A stretch of 64,000 nucleotides of DNA from Bifidobacterium scaligerum (GCF_002802865.1 NZ_PGLQ01000001.1:186001-250000); one strand, 5' to 3'; counted from the first letter of the stretch, positions 28,544 through 37,658 are shown. Notes: generated by a model from the letters alone, not told the origin. Program-made: numbers and translations.

Positions 28544-31500
28544 ATGTACGAAAATCTGCGTTTGTTTGCCGAGCCTACCCGTTTGTGGTTCGAACATGTC
28601 TTCGGCAAGCCTACCGACGCGCAGAGTCAGGCGTGGCCCGCCATCCGTTCCGGTGACAATGTACTGGTCATTGCGCCTACAGGTTCCGGCAAGACACTCG
28701 CTGCGTTTCTTTCGGCCATCGATCGGCTGATGACCGAGCCTCGTCCGACTCGCAGCCGCAAGGGCGTGCGCGTGTTGTACATATCTCCATTGAAGGCTTT
28801 GGCTGTGGATGTCGCCAAGAATCTCGAACAGCCGTTGGCGGGCATTACTGCGCAATGTGAAGCGAGCGGAGTCCGGGCTCCTGCCGTCACTATCGCCATC
28901 CGGTCCGGGGATACTACTGCGCAAGAGCGTCGTCGCATTGCCTCGCACCCGCCGGATATACTCGTCACCACTCCCGAATCCTTGTATCTGCTGCTGACCT
29001 CGAAAGCCGGGCGGATCCTGTCTACGGTAGACACGGTGATCATCGATGAGATTCATGCTGTCGCAGGTACCAAACGCGGGGCGCATCTGGCTGTCAGCCT
29101 GGAGCGATTGGAATCATTGGTGGCTGAATCATGCCGACGCGAGGCGCTGGATGTTTTGGCAAGTGACGATCGCCTTGCCGGGGAGGAGTGCGACTCTGCC
29201 GGAAACATAGCAGACAGCAGGCACTGCCATCTGCAACGTATCGGGTTGTCGGCCACGGTAAACCCACCCGAGGAGGCCGCACGATTCCTTGGCGGAGATC
29301 GTCCGGTTACCATCGTCAATCCGGGCGGACGTCCTGCAATGGATTTACGCATGGTCGAGCCGTTGGAGAACATGCGCGATGTGCAGTCCGTCAATGTCAT
29401 GAGGCGGGCGGGTGGGATAGATACCGAACAATCCACCGCTCATATCAGTGGCGTCACACCAGCCATGCAACGGCTTGCCGAACGCAAGGGACTTGTCGAA
29501 CCGGCTTCGGATTCCTCCGCGATTGTCGGCGCGCGCGGCGACCGTACGTCTGGTTCCATCTGGCCGGTTGTGGAGCGCAGTATATTGGATGATATTCTCG
29601 CTCATCGCACCACGCTGGTGTTTGTGAATTCGCGTGGTGTAGCCGAAAAACTCACAGCGCGCCTCAACGATATGTATGCGGAAAGTCGGCACGGAGCCGT
29701 GGGGCATGCGACAGATAACGGTACCGGCTCAGGTGAATGTGACGGCGATAAGCTGGGCATCGCATCCCCAGAAGGCCGGGAACGCTTCGCGGAGCATTAT
29801 GACGCCGTGGTCGGTTCCACCACCATGCTCGTCGGCTCGCATGAAGGCGATGACGTCATTGCCATGGCCCATCATGGTTCGGTTTCCAAAGATCGACGCA
29901 AGATGATCGAGGAACGGCTCAAACGAGGTGAGTTGCGTTGCGTGGTGGCCACGTCCAGTCTCGAACTCGGCATCGATATGGGCTCGGTGGATCTGGTGAT
30001 TCAGGTGGATACGCCATTGTCCATTTCCTCAGGGCTTCAGCGTGTAGGGCGTGCCGACCATCAGGTGGGCGGGGTATCGCATGCGCTGTTCTACCCGTTA
30101 ACCAGAATGCAGATCGTCACCAGCGCAGCCGGGCTGGAATCGATGACTGCAGGGCGTCTTGAGTCACTCGTCATTCCTCGTAATCCACTGGACATTCTGG
30201 CTCAGCAGACGGTTGCGGCAGCGGCCATGCATAATCTCAATGCCGACGATTGGTATGCCACGGTGCGTCATGCCGCACCGTTTACGGCGTTGCCGCGCGA
30301 TATGTTTGACGCTGTAATCGGCATGATGTCCGGCGCATACAACACGGAGGATTTCTCCGCGTTCCGGCCACGATTGATGTGGAACAGGGAAGAAGGCGTC
30401 ATTTCGGCACGTCCCGGAGCGCAGAAGATCGCGGTGACCTCCGGAGGCACGATTCCCGACCGAGGTTTGTATACCGTGGTGCTTCCCGAGGCGGATGCCG
30501 GCAAAGGACAACGCCGCGTAGGCGAACTGGACGAGGAGATGGTCTATGAGTCGCGTGTGGGAGACGTCATTACGCTTGGCACCTCCACATGGCAGATTCA
30601 GGAGATCACACGTGACCGCGTGGTAGTGACTCCGGCTCCTGGCCGAACCGCACGTCTGCCCTTCTGGCACGGCGAGGGCGCTGGACGTGATTACGGCTTC
30701 AGTCTTGCCATAGGACGATTCTTGCGTGAAACCGCAGATGGTCTTGATAAGAACGGTGGATTCCATACCGCAATCGAACAGCGTCTGCGCAACGATGGCC
30801 TTGACGGCAACTCCATTGCCAATCTCGCTCGCCTGCTCTCCGAGCAGCAGGCCATCACCGGCATGGTGCCTGATGATCGCGTTCTTGTAGTGGAACGTAC
30901 GCGTGATGAGGACGGTGGTTGGCGCATTGTGCTCCTGAGTCCTTTCGGACGACGAGTGCATGAACCATGGGCCATGGCCATCAGCCGTAGGCTCAGCACG
31001 CGATATGGATTCGATGGTCAGGCATACGCCGCAGACGATGGCATCGTGATTCAGCTGCCGGACGGCGAAGGGCATATTCCCGCCACTGATCTGTTCTTTT
31101 TTGATCCTGAAGACCTCAGAACGGATGTGGAACGGCAAGTAGGGGAGTCCGTGCTGTTCGCCTCCCGCTTCCGAGAGTGTGCCGCACGATCGTTGTTCAT
31201 GCCGCGCTCTGATCCCGGACGTCGCGTACCGCTTTGGCAACAACGTTTACGTGCCGCACAATTGCTGCAGTCCGCTCGCCGTGCCAAGAACTTCCCATTG
31301 TTGATGGAAACCGCACGCGAATGCCTTCAGGACGTCTACGACATGCCGGCCCTGAACGACGTGATGACCAGACTGCAGACCGGAAGCATCGTGGTCAAGG
31401 ACGTGGAAACCGAATCGCCTTCACCGTTCGCCGAGAACATCCTCTTTGGATTCGTGGGCGCGGTGATGTACCAGTATGATCAGCCGCAGGCCGAACGCAA

Positions 31501-32776
31501 CAGCCAACTGCTGTCGCTCGACCCTCAGGTACTTGAGCGGTTGCTTGGCACCACTGATATGGCCCAGATATTGGCCCCTGATGCCATCCGCGAAGTCGAA
31601 CAGGAACTGGGTGAGCGCACTTTCTGGAATGAACTTGCAGTCGATGATGTGACCGGTCGTGTGACTCGATATGCCAAAACTCATGGTCCCTTTGTTGCCG
31701 AACAGCTCATTACCGACCTCGGCATCAATGCCACGGACGCCGTGCATGCCTTGGACGACCTTGCTGCCCGGGGAGAGCTATTGCATGGCCATTTCGTCGA
31801 TGCTGGCGAGCAATCTACCGCACATGCTATCGGACAGCCTGTTGAGCAGTGGTTGCACAAGGAGGTGTTCCGACGTATCCGTTCGCGTTCGCTGTCCAAG
31901 GCGCGAAAAGCCATCAAACCGGTGGAGCCGAACGTATACCAGACGTTTCTGCTCGATCGGCAAGGCGTAGGGCCGGTGGGCGGAGAGCGATATGAAGGTG
32001 TGGACGGGCTTATGCGCGTCATCGAGCAATTGGAGGGTGTAGCATTGCCGGCCTCGCTCTGGGAATCGGCTGTGTTCCCAGCGCGTGTACGAGATTACCG
32101 GCCGGCGTTGCTGGATGAATTACTCGCATCGGGCGACGTGGTATGGATCGGTTCCAAAACGGGTGCCTCCGGTGCGTTGGAAGCCGGAGAAGTGGCATTT
32201 CATCCGTCGGACTCCATATTGCTCACCGGCTTACATGCGGTGCGGAAGTCTGATGCTTCTGCTTCGGCATCATCGACCACCATGCCTGAATCGATTCTCA
32301 GGGCTTTACGATCCGGAGGCGCATTCCATGCTCGTCAGCTTATGGACGCTGCGAAACGCATTTGGAACGAGACCGCTGAACCAGATATCAATCTGAATAC
32401 AGGAGAGATCGTTCCGCAAGAATGGAGCGAACAGCAGTACAAGGATGCTCTATGGAGTCTCGTCTGGCAAGGGATGGTCACCAATTCGAGTTTTGTTCCG
32501 CTCCGCGCCGTAATAGCGGCAGGGCAGGGGAGCCGTCGTAAGACTACGGTCGTGCGCAGACGCGGAAGGATTGCGCCGATTCGGCGTACGGTCACAGACA
32601 CGACGTTGTCCGGTTTATGGTCGTTGGTGGCTGCGGACGTCTCAGAGATCGATAACGCCGATGCGGCCGGCATGCGTGTTGACAATGAGCTGTACGACGC
32701 CGCGATCGACGGATCAGTAAGGGGGATACAGCCCAGCGTCGTACAGGTCCATCTCCACCACTCCGGGGGCAAATAA
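28544..32776 (+). CDS. lhr: Lhr-type large ATP-dependent helicase
   Basis: A 1410-aa superfamily-2 helicase of the large-helicase-related group, involved in DNA repair or RNA processing. Helicase motifs in order: Q-motif region, motif I APTGSGKTLAAF (residue ~45), motif II DEIH, motif III LSATVNPPEEAA, motif V SSLELGIDMGSVDLVIQ and motif VI QRVGRADHQVG. The Lhr core winged-helix and long C-terminal domain follow (WDTVR-like region, AQTFWNELAV, FARYTR-type segments). The length is normal for actinobacterial Lhr. It marks the last core gene before the integration hot spot. Confidence 0.92.
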   Translation: MYENLRLFAEPTRLWFEHVFGKPTDAQSQAWPAIRSGDNVLVIAPTGSGKTLAAFLSAIDRLMTEPRPTRSRKGVRVLYISPLKALAVDVAKNLEQPLAGITAQCEASGVRAPAVTIAIRSGDTTAQERRRIASHPPDILVTTPESLYLLLTSKAGRILSTVDTVIIDEIHAVAGTKRGAHLAVSLERLESLVAESCRREALDVLASDDRLAGEECDSAGNIADSRHCHLQRIGLSATVNPPEEAARFLGGDRPVTIVNPGGRPAMDLRMVEPLENMRDVQSVNVMRRAGGIDTEQSTAHISGVTPAMQRLAERKGLVEPASDSSAIVGARGDRTSGSIWPVVERSILDDILAHRTTLVFVNSRGVAEKLTARLNDMYAESRHGAVGHATDNGTGSGECDGDKLGIASPEGRERFAEHYDAVVGSTTMLVGSHEGDDVIAMAHHGSVSKDRRKMIEERLKRGELRCVVATSSLELGIDMGSVDLVIQVDTPLSISSGLQRVGRADHQVGGVSHALFYPLTRMQIVTSAAGLESMTAGRLESLVIPRNPLDILAQQTVAAAAMHNLNADDWYATVRHAAPFTALPRDMFDAVIGMMSGAYNTEDFSAFRPRLMWNREEGVISARPGAQKIAVTSGGTIPDRGLYTVVLPEADAGKGQRRVGELDEEMVYESRVGDVITLGTSTWQIQEITRDRVVVTPAPGRTARLPFWHGEGAGRDYGFSLAIGRFLRETADGLDKNGGFHTAIEQRLRNDGLDGNSIANLARLLSEQQAITGMVPDDRVLVVERTRDEDGGWRIVLLSPFGRRVHEPWAMAISRRLSTRYGFDGQAYAADDGIVIQLPDGEGHIPATDLFFFDPEDLRTDVERQVGESVLFASRFRECAARSLFMPRSDPGRRVPLWQQRLRAAQLLQSARRAKNFPLLMETARECLQDVYDMPALNDVMTRLQTGSIVVKDVETESPSPFAENILFGFVGAVMYQYDQPQAERNSQLLSLDPQVLERLLGTTDMAQILAPDAIREVEQELGERTFWNELAVDDVTGRVTRYAKTHGPFVAEQLITDLGINATDAVHALDDLAARGELLHGHFVDAGEQSTAHAIGQPVEQWLHKEVFRRIRSRSLSKARKAIKPVEPNVYQTFLLDRQGVGPVGGERYEGVDGLMRVIEQLEGVALPASLWESAVFPARVRDYRPALLDELLASGDVVWIGSKTGASGALEAGEVAFHPSDSILLTGLHAVRKSDASASASSTTMPESILRALRSGGAFHARQLMDAAKRIWNETAEPDINLNTGEIVPQEWSEQQYKDALWSLVWQGMVTNSSFVPLRAVIAAGQGSRRKTTVVRRRGRIAPIRRTVTDTTLSGLWSLVAADVSEIDNADAAGMRVDNELYDAAIDGSVRGIQPSVVQVHLHHSGGK

Positions 32777-33078
32777 ATTTACCTTCATTACTTACAAAAT
32801 CAATCATAGCAACGGTTCCCGCTTTCTTCCAATAGACACGCAAGCAGTGTTGCTCCTTATCGTCATCTTCATGCGGCTGATGGTCGAAACGACCTGTGAC
32901 GAGTGATCGAATCAGCCTAAACCTCAATGATTGCAAGGCCTAAGGCACTAGAGGTGCATTTTTAGGTGCAATGGCTCACTGAGAGCGTATTCGGCCACTT
33001 GGTGGCATTTTTGGTGGCATTTTTCCGAGGCCGTTATGCCATGCCATCGATCTTGGATTCAGCACAAGGAGCATCATC
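32777..33078. other. Integrase upstream region with arm-type repeats
   Basis: This 300-bp gap between lhr and the first integrase contains no gene that I can support. It holds a perfect 12-bp tandem GGTGGCATTTTT (33001-33012 and 33013-33024). Two related boxes lie nearby: AGGTGCATTTTT at 32952-32963 and AGGTGCAAT at 32964-32972. Clusters of short direct repeats beside a tyrosine integrase are typical arm-binding sites of an attachment region. No tRNA gene was recognised here. The integrase ribosome binding site (AAGGAG) lies about 10 bp before 33079. Confidence 0.6.
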
Positions 33079-34323
33079 ATGTCCGCGAGGACGAAGAAGG
33101 ACAGTATGGGGCCGTCGCCGGGACGGCGGAGCAGGTTCGGCACCGTGACGCCGCGCTACGATACCGCAGGCAATCTCGTCGCCTGGCAGGTGCGGTACCC
33201 GGACCCGAAACGACCGGGCAAGAAGGTCCAGCGCCAGTTCAAGCCGGACATGGAGCACGAGGCGCACCAGTGGCTCGAAGAGGAACGGCATCTGGTGGAA
33301 CTGGATCGCAAGAACATCCAGGAATGGGTCCATCCGTCAGAACGCCGCCGCAGGAAGCGCGCGAGCCTTATCTCGTTCGAGGATTACGTGACCCGGTGGG
33401 CGGAAGGATACCGGCTGCCGAACGGCGAGAGGATAGCCGGCGGCACGCGCCGGAACCTGTATCTCGACATCGCGCACTTCATGCCGGGCTTCAAGGGCAA
33501 GCTTCTGACCGAGATCACGCCGAAGGACATCAAACGCTGGTACGATGCGCCGCACCCTGAGGGGCAATGGGCGTTCCGTCGCTCATGCATGCGCCTGAAG
33601 GCGGCGTTCGCCAGCGCCACGAAGATGAGTATGGACGGCTCCCCGCCGCTGATCCGTGACAACCCGTTCATTCTGCCCATACCGCCGGCGCCGCGATCCG
33701 CCAGGGAGGACGTTCCGCCGGTCACGCCGCTGGAACTCAAGCTGATCGCGGAGAATATGCCCGACTACACGAGACTGGCGGTGATACTCGCCACGCTCGT
33801 CGGAGGCCTCCGTTGCGGCGAGCTGTGCGGCCTGCAGGTCAAGGACATCGACCTGAAGGCCAAACGCCTGACCGTGCGCCATTCCGTCAACAGGGGCTAT
33901 GCGGATCGCGGTTCGACACGCATCGCCAGGACCAAGACCGACTCCAGCCGGCGCACCGTGCCCATCCCCGACGGGCTCGTTCCCCTGATTCACGACCATC
34001 TGCTCAGGCACTGCGAATGGACGGACCCGGAAGCCATGGTCTTCCGTCCCAGACGAGCCTCGGTGATGAGCCAGACCACTTTGGAGGCCCAGTTCCGCAA
34101 AGCCAGGGAGAAAGCCGGCCGCCCCGACCTGACCTTCCAATCCCTGAGGGCGAGTCACGCGACCCTGCTCATGCTCAAGGGCGGCACCCTGCGGGAAGTC
34201 ATGGACGAACTCGGTCACGTCAGCGAGAAGGTCGCCATCAAGCACTACCAGCGCATCGTCGCCCGACACCGCAACCAGATCGTCAACCAACTCGCCGAAG
34301 ACTTCATCAAAGCAGCGCAATGA
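33079..34323 (+). CDS. Tyrosine recombinase / phage-type integrase (copy 1)
   Basis: A 414-aa integrase with an N-terminal AP2-like arm-binding part (SRFGTVTPRYDTAGNLVAWQVRYPDP), a SAM-like core-binding domain (~100-200) and a catalytic domain. Catalytic residues visible are Arg245 (GGLRCGELCG), Arg357 and His360 (FQSLRASHATLL), His380 (DELGH) and the nucleophile Tyr390 (KHYQRI). The usual His of the HxxR box is Gln here. It is strongly similar along its whole length to the second integrase (36291-37547). It should integrate and excise the island that starts here. AAGGAG precedes the ATG. Confidence 0.93.
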   Translation: MSARTKKDSMGPSPGRRSRFGTVTPRYDTAGNLVAWQVRYPDPKRPGKKVQRQFKPDMEHEAHQWLEEERHLVELDRKNIQEWVHPSERRRRKRASLISFEDYVTRWAEGYRLPNGERIAGGTRRNLYLDIAHFMPGFKGKLLTEITPKDIKRWYDAPHPEGQWAFRRSCMRLKAAFASATKMSMDGSPPLIRDNPFILPIPPAPRSAREDVPPVTPLELKLIAENMPDYTRLAVILATLVGGLRCGELCGLQVKDIDLKAKRLTVRHSVNRGYADRGSTRIARTKTDSSRRTVPIPDGLVPLIHDHLLRHCEWTDPEAMVFRPRRASVMSQTTLEAQFRKAREKAGRPDLTFQSLRASHATLLMLKGGTLREVMDELGHVSEKVAIKHYQRIVARHRNQIVNQLAEDFIKAAQ

Positions 34324-34365
34324 CCACATGCAGACGAATACGGATTGAGACGCCCTGTTGCCCGG

Positions 34366-34407
34366 TGTATACAGAACTATTCCCAATCTGGAATAGTTCT
34401 GTATACA
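34366..34407. promoter_or_regulatory. Perfect 18-bp inverted repeat (operator/promoter) before the HTH-NTase pair
   Basis: TGTATACAGAACTATTCC (34366-34383) is perfectly complementary to 34390-34407 around CAATCT. The right arm ends 8 bp before the ATG at 34416 and contains a -10-like TATACAAT (34402-34409). Transcription from it would start at or near the ATG, giving a leaderless mRNA. The repeat is well placed for autorepression by the HTH protein it precedes. Confidence 0.75.
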
Positions 34408-34415
34408 ATAGGAAT

Positions 34416-35120
34416 ATGGCTATCAGAACGAATCGGACGCTGCTCACACGGCGGGAAGCCGCCCGTAGGCTCGGAGTGAGCGAGCGACGGGTCAGCGCGC
34501 TTCGCGCTGCTGGCCGGCTTGAATCTCTTTCCGTGGGAGGCGGCTCGCTGATTACGGAGGATTCCGTACGTCGCCAAGCACAGTGGCAGGGTGCGGATGG
34601 GCGTCCTTATTCACCAGACATGGCGTTCGGGGCGCTATACATGCTCAGCGGGCTCGACGCGCCATGGCTGGGCCGGCAGCAGCGATACCGGCTCAGGGGA
34701 TACCTGAGGCAGATGGATGCGGAGAATCTGACCCGTCTCGCGCGCAGGCGTGCGACGACGGTCGAATACTGGTGCAGGGATTCCAACCTCGCCAAGGTCG
34801 AAACCCTCATCCGTCCCTCCGCCGCCACCGGAGCATTGGCCGCCTCGTTCCAATTGACCGCCACAGACGTGGTGGAAGGCTACGTCACCGCCGATGCTCT
34901 GAACGACGCCATTCGGCAATGCCGGTTGAAGCAAGGCGCGACTCCGGTCCGGGTACGGCTCCATGTCACCGACGGTCTTCCCGCCGGTGAGGGCCCTATG
35001 CCTCTCGGCGTATGTGCGGCCGACCTGGCCGAATCCAACGACCCGAGAGAACGCCGCGCCGGTCTGGAAACCCTTCAACAGCTGATCGACGAATATCATC
35101 GCAAGGAGCATCAGGCATGA
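34416..35120 (+). CDS. HTH DNA-binding protein, putative antitoxin/regulator of an NTase pair
   Basis: A 234-aa protein. Residues about 8-60 form an excisionase/MerR-like helix-turn-helix (TLLTRREAARRLGVSERRVSALRAAGRLESL is the region). The rest is a helical domain without a motif I can name (GLETLQQLIDEYH near the end). Its stop overlaps the start of the nucleotidyltransferase gene (ATGA), a translational coupling typical of toxin-antitoxin pairs. The 42-bp palindromic operator directly upstream suggests autoregulation. Role as antitoxin is inferred by analogy with AbiEi; no sequence match to AbiEi is claimed. No usable Shine-Dalgarno fits, so translation may be leaderless. Confidence 0.7.
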   Translation: MAIRTNRTLLTRREAARRLGVSERRVSALRAAGRLESLSVGGGSLITEDSVRRQAQWQGADGRPYSPDMAFGALYMLSGLDAPWLGRQQRYRLRGYLRQMDAENLTRLARRRATTVEYWCRDSNLAKVETLIRPSAATGALAASFQLTATDVVEGYVTADALNDAIRQCRLKQGATPVRVRLHVTDGLPAGEGPMPLGVCAADLAESNDPRERRAGLETLQQLIDEYHRKEHQA

Positions 35121-35854
35121 TTCCGACAACCCGCATCCCCAACACGGGCCATCCATGGAGCACCGTGTACGCGGTCGCCGCGGCGAACATCCCGGAATCA
35201 TGGCTGCTCACGGGCGGGCTCATGGTCCAACTGCACGCCATCATGGGAGGATTGACAGCGCGCCCCACCACCGACGCCGACCTGCTCGCCGACCTCATGG
35301 CCGACCGACGCGGCATCGCTAGGCTGCGCAGCATCCTCGCCGCCCGCGGGTTCGAGACGCAACCGGGCACGCTGACCGGATACACGACACGCATGAGTGC
35401 GCCGAACGGTGACGTCGTGGATCTGTTGGTCGCCGATCACCTGCCCAAGTTCCTCGGGACTGACGCGACCATCGCCGGTACGCCGGTGCTGTCCATGCCG
35501 GGCGGCGCTCAGGCCGTGGAACGCAGCATGCAGGTCGGACTCATCGACGACCAAAGCGGCACCGAAGTCACAATCCGTATCCCGGACCTGCTCGGCGCGC
35601 TGATACTCAAGAGCGCGGCCTACAGCGCCGACCACGCCGGCTACGGTGACCGCCACCTCTACGACGCCGCCATGCTTGCGTCGCTCATCCCTGACCCTGA
35701 CGCTGAACTCATGCGCCTGCACAGCAACACCGATCGCAGACGCATCAAACTCCTGCACGACAAGCTCACCGAGGATTCACCTTACTGGGACAACCTTGAT
35801 GAATCACATCGTCAGGATGGACTGGACGCTATCGAAACACTCGCCACCTGGTGA
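35117..35854 (+). CDS. Nucleotidyltransferase-fold protein, AbiEii-like putative toxin
   Basis: A 245-aa protein with the pattern of a DNA polymerase beta-type nucleotidyltransferase. WLLTGGLMVQLHA is followed by RPTTDADLLADL (the T-x-D-x-D metal site, residues about 53-57), and a third acidic strand lies at VVDLLVAD. The later LLGALILKSAAY and RHLYDAAMLASL helices are typical of AbiEii/COG2253-like proteins. It should transfer a nucleotide to an RNA or protein target, and in the type IV AbiE systems it causes growth arrest that blocks phage. AAGGAG lies at about 35103-35108. It is coupled to the HTH gene. Toxin activity is inferred. Confidence 0.72.
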   Translation: MIPTTRIPNTGHPWSTVYAVAAANIPESWLLTGGLMVQLHAIMGGLTARPTTDADLLADLMADRRGIARLRSILAARGFETQPGTLTGYTTRMSAPNGDVVDLLVADHLPKFLGTDATIAGTPVLSMPGGAQAVERSMQVGLIDDQSGTEVTIRIPDLLGALILKSAAYSADHAGYGDRHLYDAAMLASLIPDPDAELMRLHSNTDRRRIKLLHDKLTEDSPYWDNLDESHRQDGLDAIETLATW

Positions 35855-36169
35855 CGGGCATCCTGTCAGCAAGTTGCATATACGGGGCATGACATCCTGA
35901 ATCACGTAGTTTGAAAAACGTCCTGTTCCCTCGCGACAGAGCACGGCCAAATACTCGACATTCAAAGATGAAGTATTGAGCGTCTGCGTGCATATCGCTG
36001 ACGCGATATTGGTCTAATGCGATCGAGCGTGCTTCATTTGGCATCTGCCTGCTGTAAGACCTCAAGAATCGTCAGTCATTACGGTTCTTATTTTTTCTGC
36101 TTCTCTTTTCGTTTTATGCGGATAGAGCTTATCGACACAGACAATGAATGGCCTCAAAGAGACCATTTG
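35855..36169. other. Gene-poor spacer between the HTH-NTase pair and integrase 2
   Basis: About 315 bp, more AT-rich than the flanks. A 78-codon minus-strand frame (35829-36065) has no ribosome binding site or recognisable domain and is not called. I see no tRNA or clear promoter. Confidence 0.5.
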
Positions 36170-36203
36170 CATGTGTATGTCATCTCAAGATGACATGCAC
36201 ATG
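36170..36203. repeat. Palindromic site A upstream of integrase 2
   Basis: Core TGTCAT-CTCAAG-ATGACA at 36178-36195. The arms extend to 16 bp each with one mismatch (36170-36185 against 36188-36203). The core matches the palindromes at 51028 and 63371 except for two central bases, and lies 88 bp before the integrase 2 start codon. It is a candidate recombination (core-type) site. Confidence 0.7.
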
Positions 36204-36245
36204 GCGAACTCCTCCTCTCCGGCATCATTTGACTTCAATCTCCCG

Positions 36246-36275
36246 AAAGGCGCACACACGGTGCGCCTTTTTGCT
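36246..36275 (+). terminator. Rho-independent terminator just before integrase 2
   Basis: A perfect 10-bp stem (AAAGGCGCAC at 36246-36255 with its complement at 36261-36270) around ACACG, ending in a run of Ts. It ends about 20 bp before the integrase ATG, so transcription from upstream should stop before the gene unless the stem acts as an attenuator. Confidence 0.8.
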
Positions 36276-36290
36276 ATCAAGGGGGATTTC

Positions 36291-37547
36291 ATGCCCAGGA
36301 ATAGGCGTCCCAAGAAAAACCAAACAGCAAGGCCTCGAAGCGCATGGGGAACGGTCATACCACGTTTTGACGAGAACGGAGGAATCATTGCCTGGCAAGT
36401 TCGCTACCCGAACCCGCTTGCCCCGGGGAAACGAGTGCAACGGCAGTTCAAACCTTGGCAAGAACTAGATGCCAGAACATGGCTCGAAGAAGAGAAACAT
36501 CTGGTAGATCTGCACAATAAGGGCATAGCTGAATGGAAGCACCCGACTCAACGGAAAAAAGACAAGCTGCAGGAGTTCAGGGAACAGGAACAGCGTCATA
36601 TCCTGTTCCGCGATTATGTGGCGCAATGGGAATCAAACTACAAGCTCCCGAATGGCGGAGAGATAGCCGGAGGAACACGCAGGAACCTCAAATTAGACAT
36701 CCGGCATTTCATCACGGATTTTGAGTCGCTCCGCCTCTCGGAAATCACACCCTTGAAAATCAAGGCATGGTATGACAAACCGCATCCAGAAGGGCAATGG
36801 GCCTTTCGCCGTTCCTGCATGCGCTTCAAGGCGATTCTCGAATCCGCGACAAAGCCCGGGCTGGACGGAACGGCACCATTGCTCCAATTCAATCCATTCA
36901 TTTTCCCCATACCGCCTGCGCCGCGATCGTCGCGTATCGATGTGTCTCCGGTGACTCCTCGTGAACTGATGCTACTGGCGGAGGCCATGCCGGAATACAC
37001 AAGGTTGTCGGTCTTCCTCTCGACCTTGGTCGGAGGGCTGCGATGCGGGGAATTATGCGGTCTTCGTGTCAAAGATATAGATCTTGATGGTCAGACGTTG
37101 CATGTCCGACACTCCGTAAACCGCGGCAGTATGGATCGTGGAGAAATCCGGTATAGCAGAACGAAAACGGAGTCGAGCATAAGGAACGTGCATATACCAG
37201 ATGCCCTCATGTCGATGATTCGTCAGCATCTTCATGACTACTGCGACATGCGCCTGCCGGATTCACCGGTATTCGTCCCACGAAGGGCGAGGATAATGTC
37301 CCAAACCACTTTGGAGGAGCAATTCGCCAAAGCTCGCGTGAAAGCAGGGCGGCCTGATCTGACATTTCAGGGACTGCGGGCAAGCCACGCGACATTGCTG
37401 ATGCTGCGAGGGGGAACACTTCGTGAAGTCATGAACGAGCTGGGACACACCAGTGAGAAAGTCGCCATACGGTATTATCAGCTCACCGTAGTGGAGCATC
37501 AGAGCCAGATCGTCGACCGTCTGGCTCAGGAATTCATGGACGAATAA
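36291..37547 (+). CDS. Tyrosine recombinase / phage-type integrase (copy 2)
   Basis: A 418-aa integrase, a diverged paralogue of the one at 33079. It shares blocks such as HPEGQWAFRRSCMR, LVGGLRCGELCGL and LMLRGGTLREVMNELGH. Catalytic residues seen are the Arg of GGLRCGEL, Arg and His of FQGLRASHATLL, His of NELGH and Tyr of RYYQLTV. As in copy 1, Gln replaces the His of HxxR. ATG 36291 is preceded by AAGGGGG; the frame runs further upstream through the terminator and is not used. Codon use is more AT-rich than in copy 1. It is flanked by palindromic sites A and D. Confidence 0.92.
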   Translation: MPRNRRPKKNQTARPRSAWGTVIPRFDENGGIIAWQVRYPNPLAPGKRVQRQFKPWQELDARTWLEEEKHLVDLHNKGIAEWKHPTQRKKDKLQEFREQEQRHILFRDYVAQWESNYKLPNGGEIAGGTRRNLKLDIRHFITDFESLRLSEITPLKIKAWYDKPHPEGQWAFRRSCMRFKAILESATKPGLDGTAPLLQFNPFIFPIPPAPRSSRIDVSPVTPRELMLLAEAMPEYTRLSVFLSTLVGGLRCGELCGLRVKDIDLDGQTLHVRHSVNRGSMDRGEIRYSRTKTESSIRNVHIPDALMSMIRQHLHDYCDMRLPDSPVFVPRRARIMSQTTLEEQFAKARVKAGRPDLTFQGLRASHATLLMLRGGTLREVMNELGHTSEKVAIRYYQLTVVEHQSQIVDRLAQEFMDE

Positions 37548-37574
37548 CCATCCATCAAGAAAGTAGCGAGCAGG

Positions 37575-37607
37575 CGTGGGCGTCCGATTGATTTGACGGA
37601 CCCCACG
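37575..37607 (+). terminator. Imperfect stem-loop after integrase 2
   Basis: CGTGGG (37575-37580) pairs with CCCACG (37602-37607), with an inner TCCG/CGGA pairing. It lies 28 bp after the integrase stop and no T-tract follows. Confidence 0.45.
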
Positions 37608-37658
37608 TCTACACGAACACGACCATTGATGAGGTCAGAATCCGATGGCTCCAGGGAA

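Noticed and set aside
32999-33024. GGTGGCATTTTT repeats as a small CRISPR array
   Set aside because: Only two contiguous copies without spacers, and no cas genes in the window.
35829-36065. 78-codon minus-strand frame in the spacer before integrase 2
   Set aside because: No ribosome binding site, no domain, and it overlaps the end of the NTase gene.
36204-36245. Possible tRNA-Ser 3' end (CTCCTCCTCTCCGGCA) between site A and the terminator, as an integration target
   Set aside because: There is no TTCGA T-loop, no CCA at the right place and no matching 5' half, so a tRNA fragment cannot be supported.
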